DNA from: Micromonospora sp. Llam0
GTDB lineage: Bacteria; Actinomycetota; Actinomycetes; Mycobacteriales; Micromonosporaceae
Reading direction: 5' to 3'
Assembly: GCF_003751085.1 (NCBI RefSeq)
Contig: NZ_RJJY01000001.1
Span: 2,046,001-2,110,000 of the forward strand
Length of the DNA stretch: 64,000 nt
The notes under the pieces are model-generated. The model made no database searches. It was not told the DNA's origin and saw only the letters and a program-made list of their open reading frames with translations. Position 1 is the stretch's first letter. Each line of letters begins with the position of its first letter. Made by a program: the position numbers and the translations under genes. Shown here in pieces: positions 1-10,439 of this stretch.

Positions 1-1
1 G

Positions 2-2760
<2,759 letters not shown>

Positions 2761-2764
<4 letters not shown>

Positions 2765-3318
2765 CATCAGAGGAGTTCCAGGCCGAGGTGGCACGGCTGG
2801 CGCTCGCCGTGGCCCAGCGACATGGCTTCGCGTTAGCAGGCGGACACGCGCTGATCGCATACGGCGTGGTGGACCGGCCAACCGAAGACGTCGACCTGTT
2901 CACGGACCAGTCCGGTGGGGTCACCGCAGCTGCCGACCTGGTGATGTCGACCCTGAGTCGTGCTGGACTGCACGTCGAGGCGGTCACGGATTCAGCCGAC
3001 CTCGGCGACGTCTTCGACGGTTTCGAGCATGATCTCGTCGAGTGCGAGGTGCGTCGCGGGGACCAGACGGTGCGGCTGCAGATGGTGCGGTTCGACCGGC
3101 ACCACCAGCCGGTCATGATGCAGATCGGGCCGGTGCTGCACCTTGATGACGTGGTTGCCACAAAGGTGGTGGCACTCGGTACCCGGGCTGCCCCTCGCGA
3201 TTACATCGATACTGCCGCCGCCCTCGCCCGCTACTCCAGAAATCGGCTGATCGAGCTCGCCCGGCAGGCGGATTCTGGTCGCCACTGCTTCTCTACCTGG
3301 CCGAGGTTTGCGCCCTGA
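2761..3318 (+). CDS. AbiEii/AbiGii-type nucleotidyltransferase family protein
   Basis: A DNA polymerase beta-like nucleotidyltransferase of the AbiEii/AbiGii (DUF1814-like) group, about 185 residues from GTG 2761. The family signature AGGHALIAYGVVDR is followed by TEDVDLF, supplying the Gly-rich loop and the acidic pair that binds Mg-NTP. In type IV toxin-antitoxin systems AbiEii is the nucleotidyltransferase toxin; many actinobacterial homologues are simply annotated as nucleotidyltransferases. The GTGA overlap with the 119-residue gene shows a two-gene operon. The last ~15 residues do not look like the usual helical end, so a small C-terminal lesion is possible. Confidence 0.7.
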
Positions 3319-3430
3319 CCCGCGCGGGCAGCCGGCCCGGTAGGTTGGGGCTGTCTCGGTGAGCGGCCACGTACGCATGGTCAGGTGGCCGGTCCACCGT
3401 GGCGCTGAGCGGACAGGGGAGGCCCCTCGG

Positions 3431-4090
3431 GTGAAGATCATCGCGTTGTCCTGCACACAGAAGCGTCTGCCGTCGCTGACCGACGCGTTGCTCGAGGCGG
3501 CGATCACCGGTGTCGTCCGAGAGGTGGGCGACGCGCAGATCGAGCGGATCCGGTTGATCGACCATCGCATCGCGATGTGCGAGGGCGAGGACACCTGCCT
3601 GGACCCCGAGGTGGGACGGTGCACACTCGACGACGACTTCGCGCAGGTCGTCGACCTGGCTGAGGGCGCGCAGGCGATGCTGCTCGCCATGCCCGTGTAC
3701 GCGGGCAACGTACCGGCGGTGTTGAAGATCTTCCAGGAGCGGTTGAAGAGTTTCATGAACGCCGGGCAGCGCCCGTTCGGGAACCTGCTGGTGGGGACGA
3801 TCGTGCATTCGCGCACGATGCTGACCGAGCCCGCGCTGGGTTCGTTGTTCCCGTGGTACCTGCGGCTACGGAACAGGAACGTGGCGTCGGCGTGCGTCAC
3901 CCAGGGCGAGCATCAGGACCTGACCCGTACGGCCGCGGTCGACCTGTGTGTGGCGGTGGGCCGGCAGCTCGGCATGACGCTTGACGTCAGCCGGCCGCCG
4001 GCGCACGCGCGGACGGCGTTGCCGGTGGTTCAGTCGTCGGTCCGGCCCCGCTGCGGTGACCCGGCGGCGGCGTCGCCTTCCGGCGGGTGA
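3431..4090 (+). CDS. NAD(P)H-dependent flavodoxin-fold oxidoreductase
   Basis: A flavodoxin-like FMN reductase of about 219 residues. The GTG at 3431 follows a strong AGGGGAGG. The N-terminal strand and phosphate-loop region (IIALSCTQKRLPSLTDAL), the Cys-containing segment CEGEDTCLDPEVGRC near residue 52, and MLLAMPVYAGNVPAVLKIFQ with the conserved P-x-Y after the second strand fit the NADPH-dependent FMN reductase/iron-sulfur flavoprotein superfamily. The final ~25 residues are low complexity and overlap the 3' end of the convergent gene by 61 bp. Confidence 0.75.
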   Translation: MKIIALSCTQKRLPSLTDALLEAAITGVVREVGDAQIERIRLIDHRIAMCEGEDTCLDPEVGRCTLDDDFAQVVDLAEGAQAMLLAMPVYAGNVPAVLKIFQERLKSFMNAGQRPFGNLLVGTIVHSRTMLTEPALGSLFPWYLRLRNRNVASACVTQGEHQDLTRTAAVDLCVAVGRQLGMTLDVSRPPAHARTALPVVQSSVRPRCGDPAAASPSGG

Positions 4091-4569
4091 GCGGACTCCG
4101 CGCGCCAGGTGCACCCGTCGCCGGCCTGGTCGCACGACACCGTGACGTCCGGTTCCACGTAGCGGGCGGCGATCGCCGTGTTGAGTTCCTGGCAGTACGG
4201 GCACGGTGACGAGAAGGTCAGCACGACGCCGGCGCGGGCGGCCCGTCTGCGGTAGCGGAGGATTCCGCAGTCGGCGTTGCGCAGCACAGTGCCGGACGGT
4301 TGGGGATCGCTGGTAACCGCCGAGTCGTACAGCAGCAGCTGGCTTTGCAGCCGGGTCATGAAGTGGTCGGTGGCGGACACCCCGGCCGGCCGTTGCGCCC
4401 GCAGCAGGTCGGCGGTGATCCGCGAGTTGGCCTGGATCCACGCGGCCAGGCCTTCCTCGCCGTGTTCTCCGAGGATGAACTCCTCGGCGGCGGCCTGAGC
4501 TTCGAAGAACCGCTGCCGCCACAGGTCGACCTTCTCGGCCGGGTCGAGGGGCGACGGTTCACCGGTCAT
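4030..4569 (-). CDS. Hypothetical protein with CxxC motif, coupled to CMD-family gene
   Basis: A protein of about 179 residues. I chose the ATG at 4569 because it overlaps the end of the upstream gene by 11 bp; an alternative start lies at 4599. The N-terminal half is helical and acidic. The C-terminal half has CPYCQEL and a later Cys pair (VSCDQAGDGC), suggesting a zinc or thiol site. No family is recognised. Tight coupling to the carboxymuconolactone decarboxylase-like gene suggests a joint role, possibly thiol redox. Confidence 0.6.
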   Translation of the reverse strand: MTGEPSPLDPAEKVDLWRQRFFEAQAAAEEFILGEHGEEGLAAWIQANSRITADLLRAQRPAGVSATDHFMTRLQSQLLLYDSAVTSDPQPSGTVLRNADCGILRYRRRAARAGVVLTFSSPCPYCQELNTAIAARYVEPDVTVSCDQAGDGCTWRAESAHPPEGDAAAGSPQRGRTDD

Positions 4570-4951
4570 CGTCGGTGTCCCTGCCGGCGGCGGCGTCAAG
4601 TTCGGCGAAGACCTCCTGGGCGACCCGCAGCCCGTTGTTGGCGACCGGCCAGCCGCCGTAGTAGGCCAGCTGGATGATGACTTCGATGATCTTCTCCCGC
4701 GACATTCCGAGGTGCAGGGCGGCGCCGATGTGCCCGCGCAGCTCCCAGTCGGTGCGCGCCAGGGTGACCGCGCTCAGCGCGACCAGTTCGCGTTCCTCGA
4801 CGCTCAGGTGCGGGCGGGTCCAGATCTCACCGAACAGGTGGTCGACGGTGATCTGCAGGAACTCCGGGTAGGAACCGGGGCGCGGTTCGCGGCCGAAGAC
4901 CTGCTGGAACATGGCCTCGCCCCGGTCACGGCGGGCAGCCGGCTGATCCAT
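4559..4951 (-). CDS. Carboxymuconolactone decarboxylase (CMD) family protein
   Basis: A 130-residue all-helical CMD/AhpD-fold protein. It matches the gamma-CMD pattern: RPHLSVEERELVALSAVTLARTD, then ELRGHIGAALHLGMSREKIIEVIIQLAYYGGWP. The HxxAAL-x-G motif of the family is present; there is no CxxC, so it is unlike AhpD and more like 4-carboxymuconolactone decarboxylase. It starts 3 bp after the stop of the truncated MFS gene on the same strand, implying one former operon. Confidence 0.8.
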   Translation of the reverse strand: MDQPAARRDRGEAMFQQVFGREPRPGSYPEFLQITVDHLFGEIWTRPHLSVEERELVALSAVTLARTDWELRGHIGAALHLGMSREKIIEVIIQLAYYGGWPVANNGLRVAQEVFAELDAAAGRDTDDDR

Positions 4952-4954
4952 CGG

Positions 4955-5653
4955 TCAACTCCTTCGGGTCGGTGGGACAGTGGTCGTCGGTCGAACCGTG
5001 GTCAACGTCCACGCCGCCGCGAAGGCGACGGCCAGCAGCGCGGCGCCGCTGCCGAAGGCGGCCGCGACGCCCGCCTGCTCGGCGACGAGCCCGACGACGA
5101 CCGAGCCGACGACGGCGCCGACGTCGGTGCACATCGAGAAGACGGCGACGCCGCTGCCGGCCCGGCCGGCGACGACGTCCCCGATCAGCGCGGCCGGTGC
5201 GGCGTTGAGCAGCGCCGACCCGGCCGCGTACGCGCAGAGTCCGACGACGAGCCAGGCGTAGATGTCCACGAACACCAGGGCGGTGATCGCCGTCGCGGCC
5301 AGCCCGGTGCCGGCGATCATGGCGGGTCGCCGGCCGGCCCGGTCGACGACCCGACCGGCCGGCATGATCAGCAGCGTCTGCACGACGGCGGAGCTGGTGA
5401 ACGCCCACCCGACCCAGGTCACGTCATGTCCCCACGCGACGACGACTGTGGGGATCAGCGCGCCGCGCAGTCCGAACAGGACCCAGCCCTGCGCCAGCGC
5501 CGCCGTACAGGCCACCAGGTAGCGCCGGTCCCGCAGCAGGACCGGCAGTCGGACCACGTCACGGCCCGGTTGGGCGCCGGCGCCTGCTCGGGTACGCAGC
5601 ACCGCCAGGGTCAGCACCGTGGCGGCCCGCTGACGCCGACGGCCGCCGGCCAC
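4955..5653 (-). pseudogene. MFS transporter, C-terminal half only
   Basis: About 232 residues corresponding to the central loop and transmembrane segments 7-12 of a major facilitator transporter. RVVDRAGRRPAMIAGTGL is the loop 8-9 repeat of the MFS signature, followed by four hydrophobic helices. The N-terminal half (segments 1-6) is missing: upstream of 5653 the minus strand is occupied by a divergent signal-peptidase remnant. The GTG at 5653 is merely the first start available. It most likely encodes no functional carrier. Confidence 0.7.
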
Positions 5654-5659
5654 AACCCC

Positions 5660-6085
5660 GTCCGGCGAGCCGCGCGGGCGGTTCTGCGCTGGGCGGTACG
5701 CCGCGGCGGCGACCGGGGCGGACCGTGGGGCGAAGCCGTCCTCGCTGAGTTCGACGAGGTCACCTCGGACGCGGAAGCGGTACGCTGGGCGGCCGGCGGC
5801 GTGTGGGTGTCACTGCGGGTCGGCCGGGGTCGGACGATGCGGGTGATCGGCCTACCCGGCGACGAGCTGACCTGCCGCGACGGCCTGGTGTACCGCAACG
5901 GTGCCGCGCTGGACGAGCCGTACCTGCCGGCCGGCACCTACACCGAATGCACGCCGGTGACCGTGCCCGCCGGCCAGGTGTTCCTGCTCGGCGACCACCG
6001 AGACGGCGCGGCGGATTCGCGGCACGACGGACCGTGGCGCCTCGACGACATCACCGGCCGGATGGTGGCCCGGCTACCGGGTTGA
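5660..6085 (+). pseudogene. Type I signal peptidase (S26) remnant lacking anchor and catalytic Ser
   Basis: The frame has no ATG/GTG at its natural N-terminus. It encodes the cytoplasmic start of an actinobacterial S26 protein (RGGDRGGPWGEAVLAEFDEV then WAAGGVWVSLR) joined directly to TMRVIGLPGDELTCRDG and the box E segment LLGDHRDGAADSRH. The transmembrane segment and box B (S-x-S-M-x-P, with the nucleophilic Ser) are missing, and the box D residue that is Lys in active enzymes is Met. An internal deletion plus loss of the start is the simplest reading. It overlaps the 3' end of the prolyl aminopeptidase by 35 bp. Confidence 0.65.
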
Positions 6086-7043
6086 GCATCGTGTCGGCGG
6101 CGTCGGCCAGGACACGACGCGTCGTGGCGGTGCCGGTGTGGCCGGCGTCGCCGATGACGTGCAGCCGCGCGTCGGGCCAGGCCTGCGCGATCTCCCACGG
6201 GGTGATCGCCGGCCCGCTGACGTCGGCACGTCCGTGGATCAGCACCCCCGGGATTCCGGCCAGTTTCGGCACGTTGCGCAGGATCTCGCCGTCGGCGAGG
6301 AACGCGCCGTGGCCGAAGTAGTGCGCGCAGATCCGGGTCATCGTGAGCCGCTGGCGCAGCTCCCGGTCGGAGTACGCGCCCGGGTTGCCGTTGTGCTCCT
6401 CGGAGATCAGCGCGTCCTCCCAGGCGCACCACTCGTCGGCGGCCCGCTGACGTACCGCCGGATCGGGGTCGGCGAGCAGCTGGCCGTAGCACAGCAGCAC
6501 CGGTTCGATCGGCGGCGCGCTGTCGGTCGGCGATGCGTAGCCGGGCAGGCCGGCGTGGGCGATGAACCGCTGCCACGCCTCGGGGAAGAACCGGCCGGCA
6601 CCCCGGTACAGCCAGTCGACCTCGGACCGGCGGGTCATGGTGACCGCGACGAGGATCATGCCGCGTACCCGGTCGGGGTGGTTCGTCGCGTACGCCAGGG
6701 CCAGCGTCGCGCCCCAGGAGCCGCCGTACACGACCCAGCTCTCGACGCCGAGATGCGTACGTAGCCGTTCGATGTCGGCGACGAGGTGGGCGGTGGTGTT
6801 GGCGCTCAGGTCGGTGGCCGGGTCGGCCGCCGACGGAATACTGCGTCCGCAGTTGCGCTGGTCGAACAGGACGACACGGAAGCGCTCGGGGTCGAGCGTA
6901 CGGCGGTGCCGGGGCGTGCACCCGCTGCCCGGCCCGCCGTGCAACACGACGACGGGTACGCCGTCGGGGTTGCCGCAGACCTCCCAGTAGATCCGGTGGC
7001 CGTCCCCGACGTCGAGCATCCCGGTGTCGTACGGCTCGGTCAC
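6051..7043 (-). CDS. pip: Prolyl aminopeptidase (alpha/beta hydrolase S33)
   Basis: A proline iminopeptidase of 330 residues that releases N-terminal proline from peptides in the cytoplasm. I chose the GTG at 7043 (VTEPYDTGMLDVGDGHRIYW) because CGAGGAG lies about 8 bases upstream. The oxyanion HGGPGSGCTP, the nucleophile elbow GGSWGATLAL, the Asp in LIHGRADVSGP and the His in GDAGHTG make a complete triad. QRNCGRSIPSA and the C-terminal WP are typical of the family. Confidence 0.9.
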   Translation of the reverse strand: MTEPYDTGMLDVGDGHRIYWEVCGNPDGVPVVVLHGGPGSGCTPRHRRTLDPERFRVVLFDQRNCGRSIPSAADPATDLSANTTAHLVADIERLRTHLGVESWVVYGGSWGATLALAYATNHPDRVRGMILVAVTMTRRSEVDWLYRGAGRFFPEAWQRFIAHAGLPGYASPTDSAPPIEPVLLCYGQLLADPDPAVRQRAADEWCAWEDALISEEHNGNPGAYSDRELRQRLTMTRICAHYFGHGAFLADGEILRNVPKLAGIPGVLIHGRADVSGPAITPWEIAQAWPDARLHVIGDAGHTGTATTRRVLADAADTMLNPVAGPPSGR

Positions 7044-7091
7044 GGCGTACTCCTCGTAGGTGCCGGCGGGTCGTCGGCGATGCTGTTGGGC

Positions 7092-7760
7092 ATGGAGTAC
7101 ACGTCCAGAGTGCCGCGACCGCCGCTGGATGGGCTGATCGACGACCTCTACCACCCGGAGGGTACGCCGCCGTACGCCCGGTTGACGCTGCCGCCCACGC
7201 CGGCGGCGTTGCTCATCGTCAACCTCGGGGCGCCGTTTCGCATCCGCGCCGGCACCGACATCGAGACGGCCGAGTACGCCGACGGCTGCGTGGTCACCAC
7301 GCCCACCCGCGCATACGACTTCAGCTACCCGGCCCGGACCCGGCCGGTCGGCGTGCACGTCAAGCCGTGGGGGCTGGCGCCGTTCCTGCCGATGCCGGCC
7401 GCCGAGCTGCGGGACCGGCCGGTGACGCTGGAACAGGTGTGGGGCCGACCCGCCGTCGCTGAGCTGCGAGACAGGCTGGCCACGGCGGACGGACCGGCCG
7501 AGATGCTGACGCTGCTGGAGCAGGAGCTGACCCGACGGCTGCGCGCGACCGCCGGCCTGGGGCTGGTCCGCCACACGAGCACCGTCATCACGGCGACCTG
7601 CGGGGCGGTGGCGATCGGCGGCCTGAGCACGGCGGCCGGTGTCAGCAGCACCCATCTGGTGCGGCGGTTCAAGGAGATCGTCGGCGTCACGCCGACCCGG
7701 TGCGTCGAGGTCCGGCGGCGGTTCCTGCGCGAGCATCCCGGCCATGTGCTGGACAGCTGA
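7092..7760 (+). CDS. AraC-family regulator with shortened DNA-binding domain
   Basis: About 222 residues from ATG 7092 (alternative ATG 7080), divergent from the prolyl aminopeptidase with a gap of about 48 bp. The N-terminal ~140 residues resemble the DUF6597-type ligand domain of actinobacterial AraC proteins. The C-terminus has one helix-turn-helix (GGLSTAAGVSSTHLVRRFKE, then IVGVTPTR) and runs directly into CVEVRRRFLREHPGHVLDS, which in relatives follows the second HTH. About 55 residues containing the second HTH appear to be deleted between two GxTPTR segments. DNA binding is therefore doubtful. Confidence 0.65.
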   Translation: MEYTSRVPRPPLDGLIDDLYHPEGTPPYARLTLPPTPAALLIVNLGAPFRIRAGTDIETAEYADGCVVTTPTRAYDFSYPARTRPVGVHVKPWGLAPFLPMPAAELRDRPVTLEQVWGRPAVAELRDRLATADGPAEMLTLLEQELTRRLRATAGLGLVRHTSTVITATCGAVAIGGLSTAAGVSSTHLVRRFKEIVGVTPTRCVEVRRRFLREHPGHVLDS

Positions 7761-7843
7761 CCGCTGCCGGCGGATTGATTTTCTACAAGAACGCCAGCTC
7801 ACGACACGCTAACTTGAGGTATCCGGACGCAGAGGAGAGCCCC

Positions 7844-8405
7844 GTGGGCACGGTGGTCATGTACAGCTCGGTCTCGGTGGACGGCTTTAGCTCGGATGAG
7901 AAAGGCCAGCCCGGACCGCTGTTCGACTGGCTGTCCAGCGGTGACGTCCCGTTGGACGACAGCGGTGAGCTGAGGGTGTCGCAGGGCGTCCTACGACTAC
8001 ATCCGGCCGTACTGGGATCAGATCGGGGTGACGATCGTCGGCCGCCACGTCTTCGACATGACGGACGGCTGGGACGGCACGCCGCCAGCGGGGGTCGACC
8101 ACGTGGTCGTCGTGACGCACCGGCCGGTGCCGGAGGGCTGGGACCCGGAGGCGCCGTTTCACTTCGTCGACGGCGTCGAGGCGGCCGTGGCTAGGGCGCA
8201 GGAGCTCGCTGGCGGCCGCTCGGTCGAGGTCGCCGCCGGCCTGGTCGACGAGGTACGCATGGACGTCGTGCCTGTCGTCTTCGGGTCCGGCAAACGCTTC
8301 TTCGGGTCGGTCGACGCGCAGCACCTGTTGGCCGATCCCGACGTGATCATTCAGGGCAACCGGGTCCTTCACCTGCGCTATCGGGTGCGCCGTCCGTCGG
8401 CCTGA
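7844..8405 (+). pseudogene. RibD C-terminal-domain (dihydrofolate-reductase-like) reductase, frameshifted
   Basis: A dihydrofolate reductase/RibD-like NADPH reductase broken into two frames. GTG 7844 (after GAGGAGAG) gives GTVVMYSSVSVDGFSSDEKG, the usual N-terminus. At the GGG run 7984-7986 one extra base throws the frame; removing it reads VSQASYDYIRPYWDQIGVTI and continues to the TGA at 8403-8405. A second lesion is an apparent 30-bp in-frame loss: VEVAAG is followed directly by LVDEVRMDVVPVVFGSG, without the Gly-rich GDVGGQ-type nucleotide loop expected there. A functional enzyme is unlikely. Confidence 0.75.
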
Positions 8406-8418
8406 GCGGCAGTAGAAG

Positions 8419-9117
8419 TCACGGCGGCAGGTGGGCGGTGGTGGCGAACTCGGCCAGTTTGAGGCCGTCACCGGTGTCGACGTAGCGGGTGATCGACGCG
8501 TTGGCGACCGGCGTGGTCGCGATGATCGCGTCGAGTTCGGTGAACGGCAGGCCGTCGAGGAGGTGGCGGGCCGCGATGACCACCGCGTCGTGGGCGACGA
8601 CCAGGACGCGCCGGCCGGCGTGGTCGCGGTCCAGCTCGGCCAGGACGGCCTTGACACGCGCGACGACGTCGTCGAACGTCTCACCGCCGGGCGGGCGGTA
8701 GGCGTACGGCCCGTCGGCGGCGAGCCGGGCGGCTTCGGCCGGGAACCGCTGGGTGATCATCAGCGGGGTGAGCAGTTCGAGGTCGCCCATCAGCCGGTCG
8801 CACAGCCGTGCGTCGATGACCGCCTCCGGGCACGGCGAGCCGAGCGCGGCGGCGGTGCCGGCCACCCGGGTCCAGGTCTGACGGGCCCGCAGGTACGGGG
8901 AGCAGACGACCACGTCGGGCCGCTGGTCGGCGGGTCGGGTGGCAAGCCAGCGGCCGAGGTGGGTGGCCTGCTGCCAGCCGAGCGCGGTCAGCTCGATGTC
9001 GGCGTCGCGGCCGGTGAGACCGTGGTCGGCCACACCTCGGGCGTGGGCGTCGGCGAAGGCCGCGTTCGCGGTGCTCTGCCCGTGGCGGACGATGGTCAGC
9101 TGCGCGACGGTGTCCAT
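8419..9117 (-). CDS. Histidine phosphatase family protein
   Basis: A 232-residue member of the phosphoglycerate-mutase-like branch-1 histidine phosphatases, starting at ATG 9117 (MDTVAQLTIVRHGQST). The RHG catalytic motif, a second Arg in CSPYLRARQT, the GGETFDDVVARV acid region and the second His in VVAHDAVV are all present. These enzymes dephosphorylate small metabolites or phosphoproteins through a phosphohistidine; the substrate is unknown. It has its own frame and no obvious operon partner. Confidence 0.85.
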   Translation of the reverse strand: MDTVAQLTIVRHGQSTANAAFADAHARGVADHGLTGRDADIELTALGWQQATHLGRWLATRPADQRPDVVVCSPYLRARQTWTRVAGTAAALGSPCPEAVIDARLCDRLMGDLELLTPLMITQRFPAEAARLAADGPYAYRPPGGETFDDVVARVKAVLAELDRDHAGRRVLVVAHDAVVIAARHLLDGLPFTELDAIIATTPVANASITRYVDTGDGLKLAEFATTAHLPP

Positions 9118-9263
9118 CTGTTCATTGTGTCCGGTAGGCGCGTGATCCGGGGTCCCGGCACCGGGCAGCCGGCCCTGACCGCCGGTGATCGGGTCACCGG
9201 CGGTCAGGCAAGAACAGGTTCCCCGTCGCGCGGAGAGTTCTCGGTCCGTGCGGGTAGCGACCC

Positions 9264-10007
9264 TCAGATGCCGCAGCTCGACGCGGACCAGGACCGGCTC
9301 GGCGTGGCGCCCAGGTGGGTGTGGTCGCTGTGGCCGGGGTAGCCGGGGCCGAGGATGTTGCTGAAGCCGTGGTAGCGGGCCTGCTGGGCGATCCGACAGA
9401 ACGAGGGCGAGCCGACCAGGTCGACGCCGTCGCCGTACAGGTGTCGGCTGTTGGAGGCGCCGCCGACCGCGCTGTTGCAGGAGTAGCTGCGGAAGCCGCT
9501 GCTGACATAGAGCGGTACGTTGCCGAGCGCGCGTCGCATGGCCTGGAGCTTCCACATCGACACGAGGGCGTTGAACTTGGCGGTGCTGGCGGACACCGCG
9601 CCACCGGACCAGCTGCTGTTGCAGTTGTTCAGCTCGGCGTAGCTGAAGTTGGCCGGAGTGCAGTCGTTGTCCTGGAGCGCGTAGATCTTGTTGAAGGTCT
9701 GCGGGCCGGCGACGCCGTCGGCGGCGAGGCCATATGCCTGCTGGAAGCGGATCACCGCTGACCGGGTGGCGGGGCCGTACGCCCCGTCGAGGGCGAGCAC
9801 CGCGCCGTAGCCCGGGTAGCCCGATACGCGGATCTGTAGCTGTTTGACGTCGTTGCCGGACATTCCCTGGGACAGGGTGCGTCCCCAGGTGTAGCAGCCG
9901 TCGGCCTGGGCGGCACTACCGGTGGCGACGACGCCCGCGAGGGCGGTGGCGGCGACGACGGCGCAGGCGACGAGCATTCGGCCAGCCCGGTGGAGAGCAG
10001 TCCTCAT
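9264..10007 (-). CDS. Secreted peptidoglycan-binding M15-type peptidase
   Basis: A 247-residue exported enzyme. Residues 1-35 are a classic signal peptide (MRTALHRAGRMLVACAVVAA, then Ala-rich ending SAAQA). Residues ~40-110 are a peptidoglycan-binding domain 1 (DVKQLQIRVSGYPGYGAVLA, then DGAYGPATRSAVIRFQQAYG). Residues ~125-247 are a D-Ala-D-Ala carboxypeptidase/M15A domain with zinc ligands in SRHLYGDGVDL and HSDHTHLG. It is expected to cut peptidoglycan peptides outside the cell. ATG 10007. Confidence 0.88.
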   Translation of the reverse strand: MRTALHRAGRMLVACAVVAATALAGVVATGSAAQADGCYTWGRTLSQGMSGNDVKQLQIRVSGYPGYGAVLALDGAYGPATRSAVIRFQQAYGLAADGVAGPQTFNKIYALQDNDCTPANFSYAELNNCNSSWSGGAVSASTAKFNALVSMWKLQAMRRALGNVPLYVSSGFRSYSCNSAVGGASNSRHLYGDGVDLVGSPSFCRIAQQARYHGFSNILGPGYPGHSDHTHLGATPSRSWSASSCGI

Positions 10008-10165
10008 CAGTCATTCCTATCGACAGTTGACGATCAACTCGACAGATCATGACCGGTCGATCACTCAGCGGTCAAGAGTCACTGCTTTCTGTTGTTTGTC
10101 CTGTGTGGTATCCGTATTTAGTGAGGAGCGTAGTGACCTGCTGACGTAACGTCCGGGACACGAAA

Positions 10166-10207
10166 GCGCCACGGGAATCCCCAATGTGGCGAGGATTCCC
10201 ATGGCGC
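10166..10207. terminator. Stem-loop downstream of DUF397 gene
   Basis: Arms GCGCCACGGGAATCC (10166-10180) and GGATTCCCATGGCGC (10193-10207) pair at 14 of 15 positions around a 12-base loop. It sits 28 bp beyond the minus-strand DUF397 stop, in the expected terminator position. Confidence 0.6.
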
Positions 10208-10234
10208 ATGGAATGGGCAGTGAACCCGGGCAGA

Positions 10235-10417
10235 TCAGGGGCGGGTCGTCACCGTGTCGACGAACCGCTGCCAGGCGGCGGTGCCGAAGGTGAGGATCGG
10301 GCCGGTGTGGTCCTTGCTGTCGCGTACGGCGACAGTGCGCGGGTGGCCGGCCACCTCGACGCAGTCGCCGTCGGCACCGGATCGGGTCGACTTTCGCCAG
10401 ACGCCGTCAGCCTTCAT
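10235..10417 (-). CDS. DUF397 domain-containing protein
   Basis: A 60-residue protein starting at ATG 10417 after GGAAGGA. WRKSTRSGADGDCVEVA, VAVRDSKDHTGPILTF and WQRFVDTV are the DUF397 signature. In actinomycetes DUF397 genes lie directly downstream of an XRE regulator with a DUF5753 domain and are thought to act with it (as in Streptomyces BldB/Wbl-like pairs). Here the partner XRE gene is 1.4 kb away because a TnpB element sits between them. Confidence 0.88.
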   Translation of the reverse strand: MKADGVWRKSTRSGADGDCVEVAGHPRTVAVRDSKDHTGPILTFGTAAWQRFVDTVTTRP

Positions 10418-10439
10418 CGGAGTCCTTCCATGGATACTC

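Noticed and set aside
4712..6085. 457-residue single protein on the plus strand
   Set aside because: The first two thirds are antisense to the CMD and MFS frames and have no domain; only the end from about 5660 is a recognisable S26 remnant.
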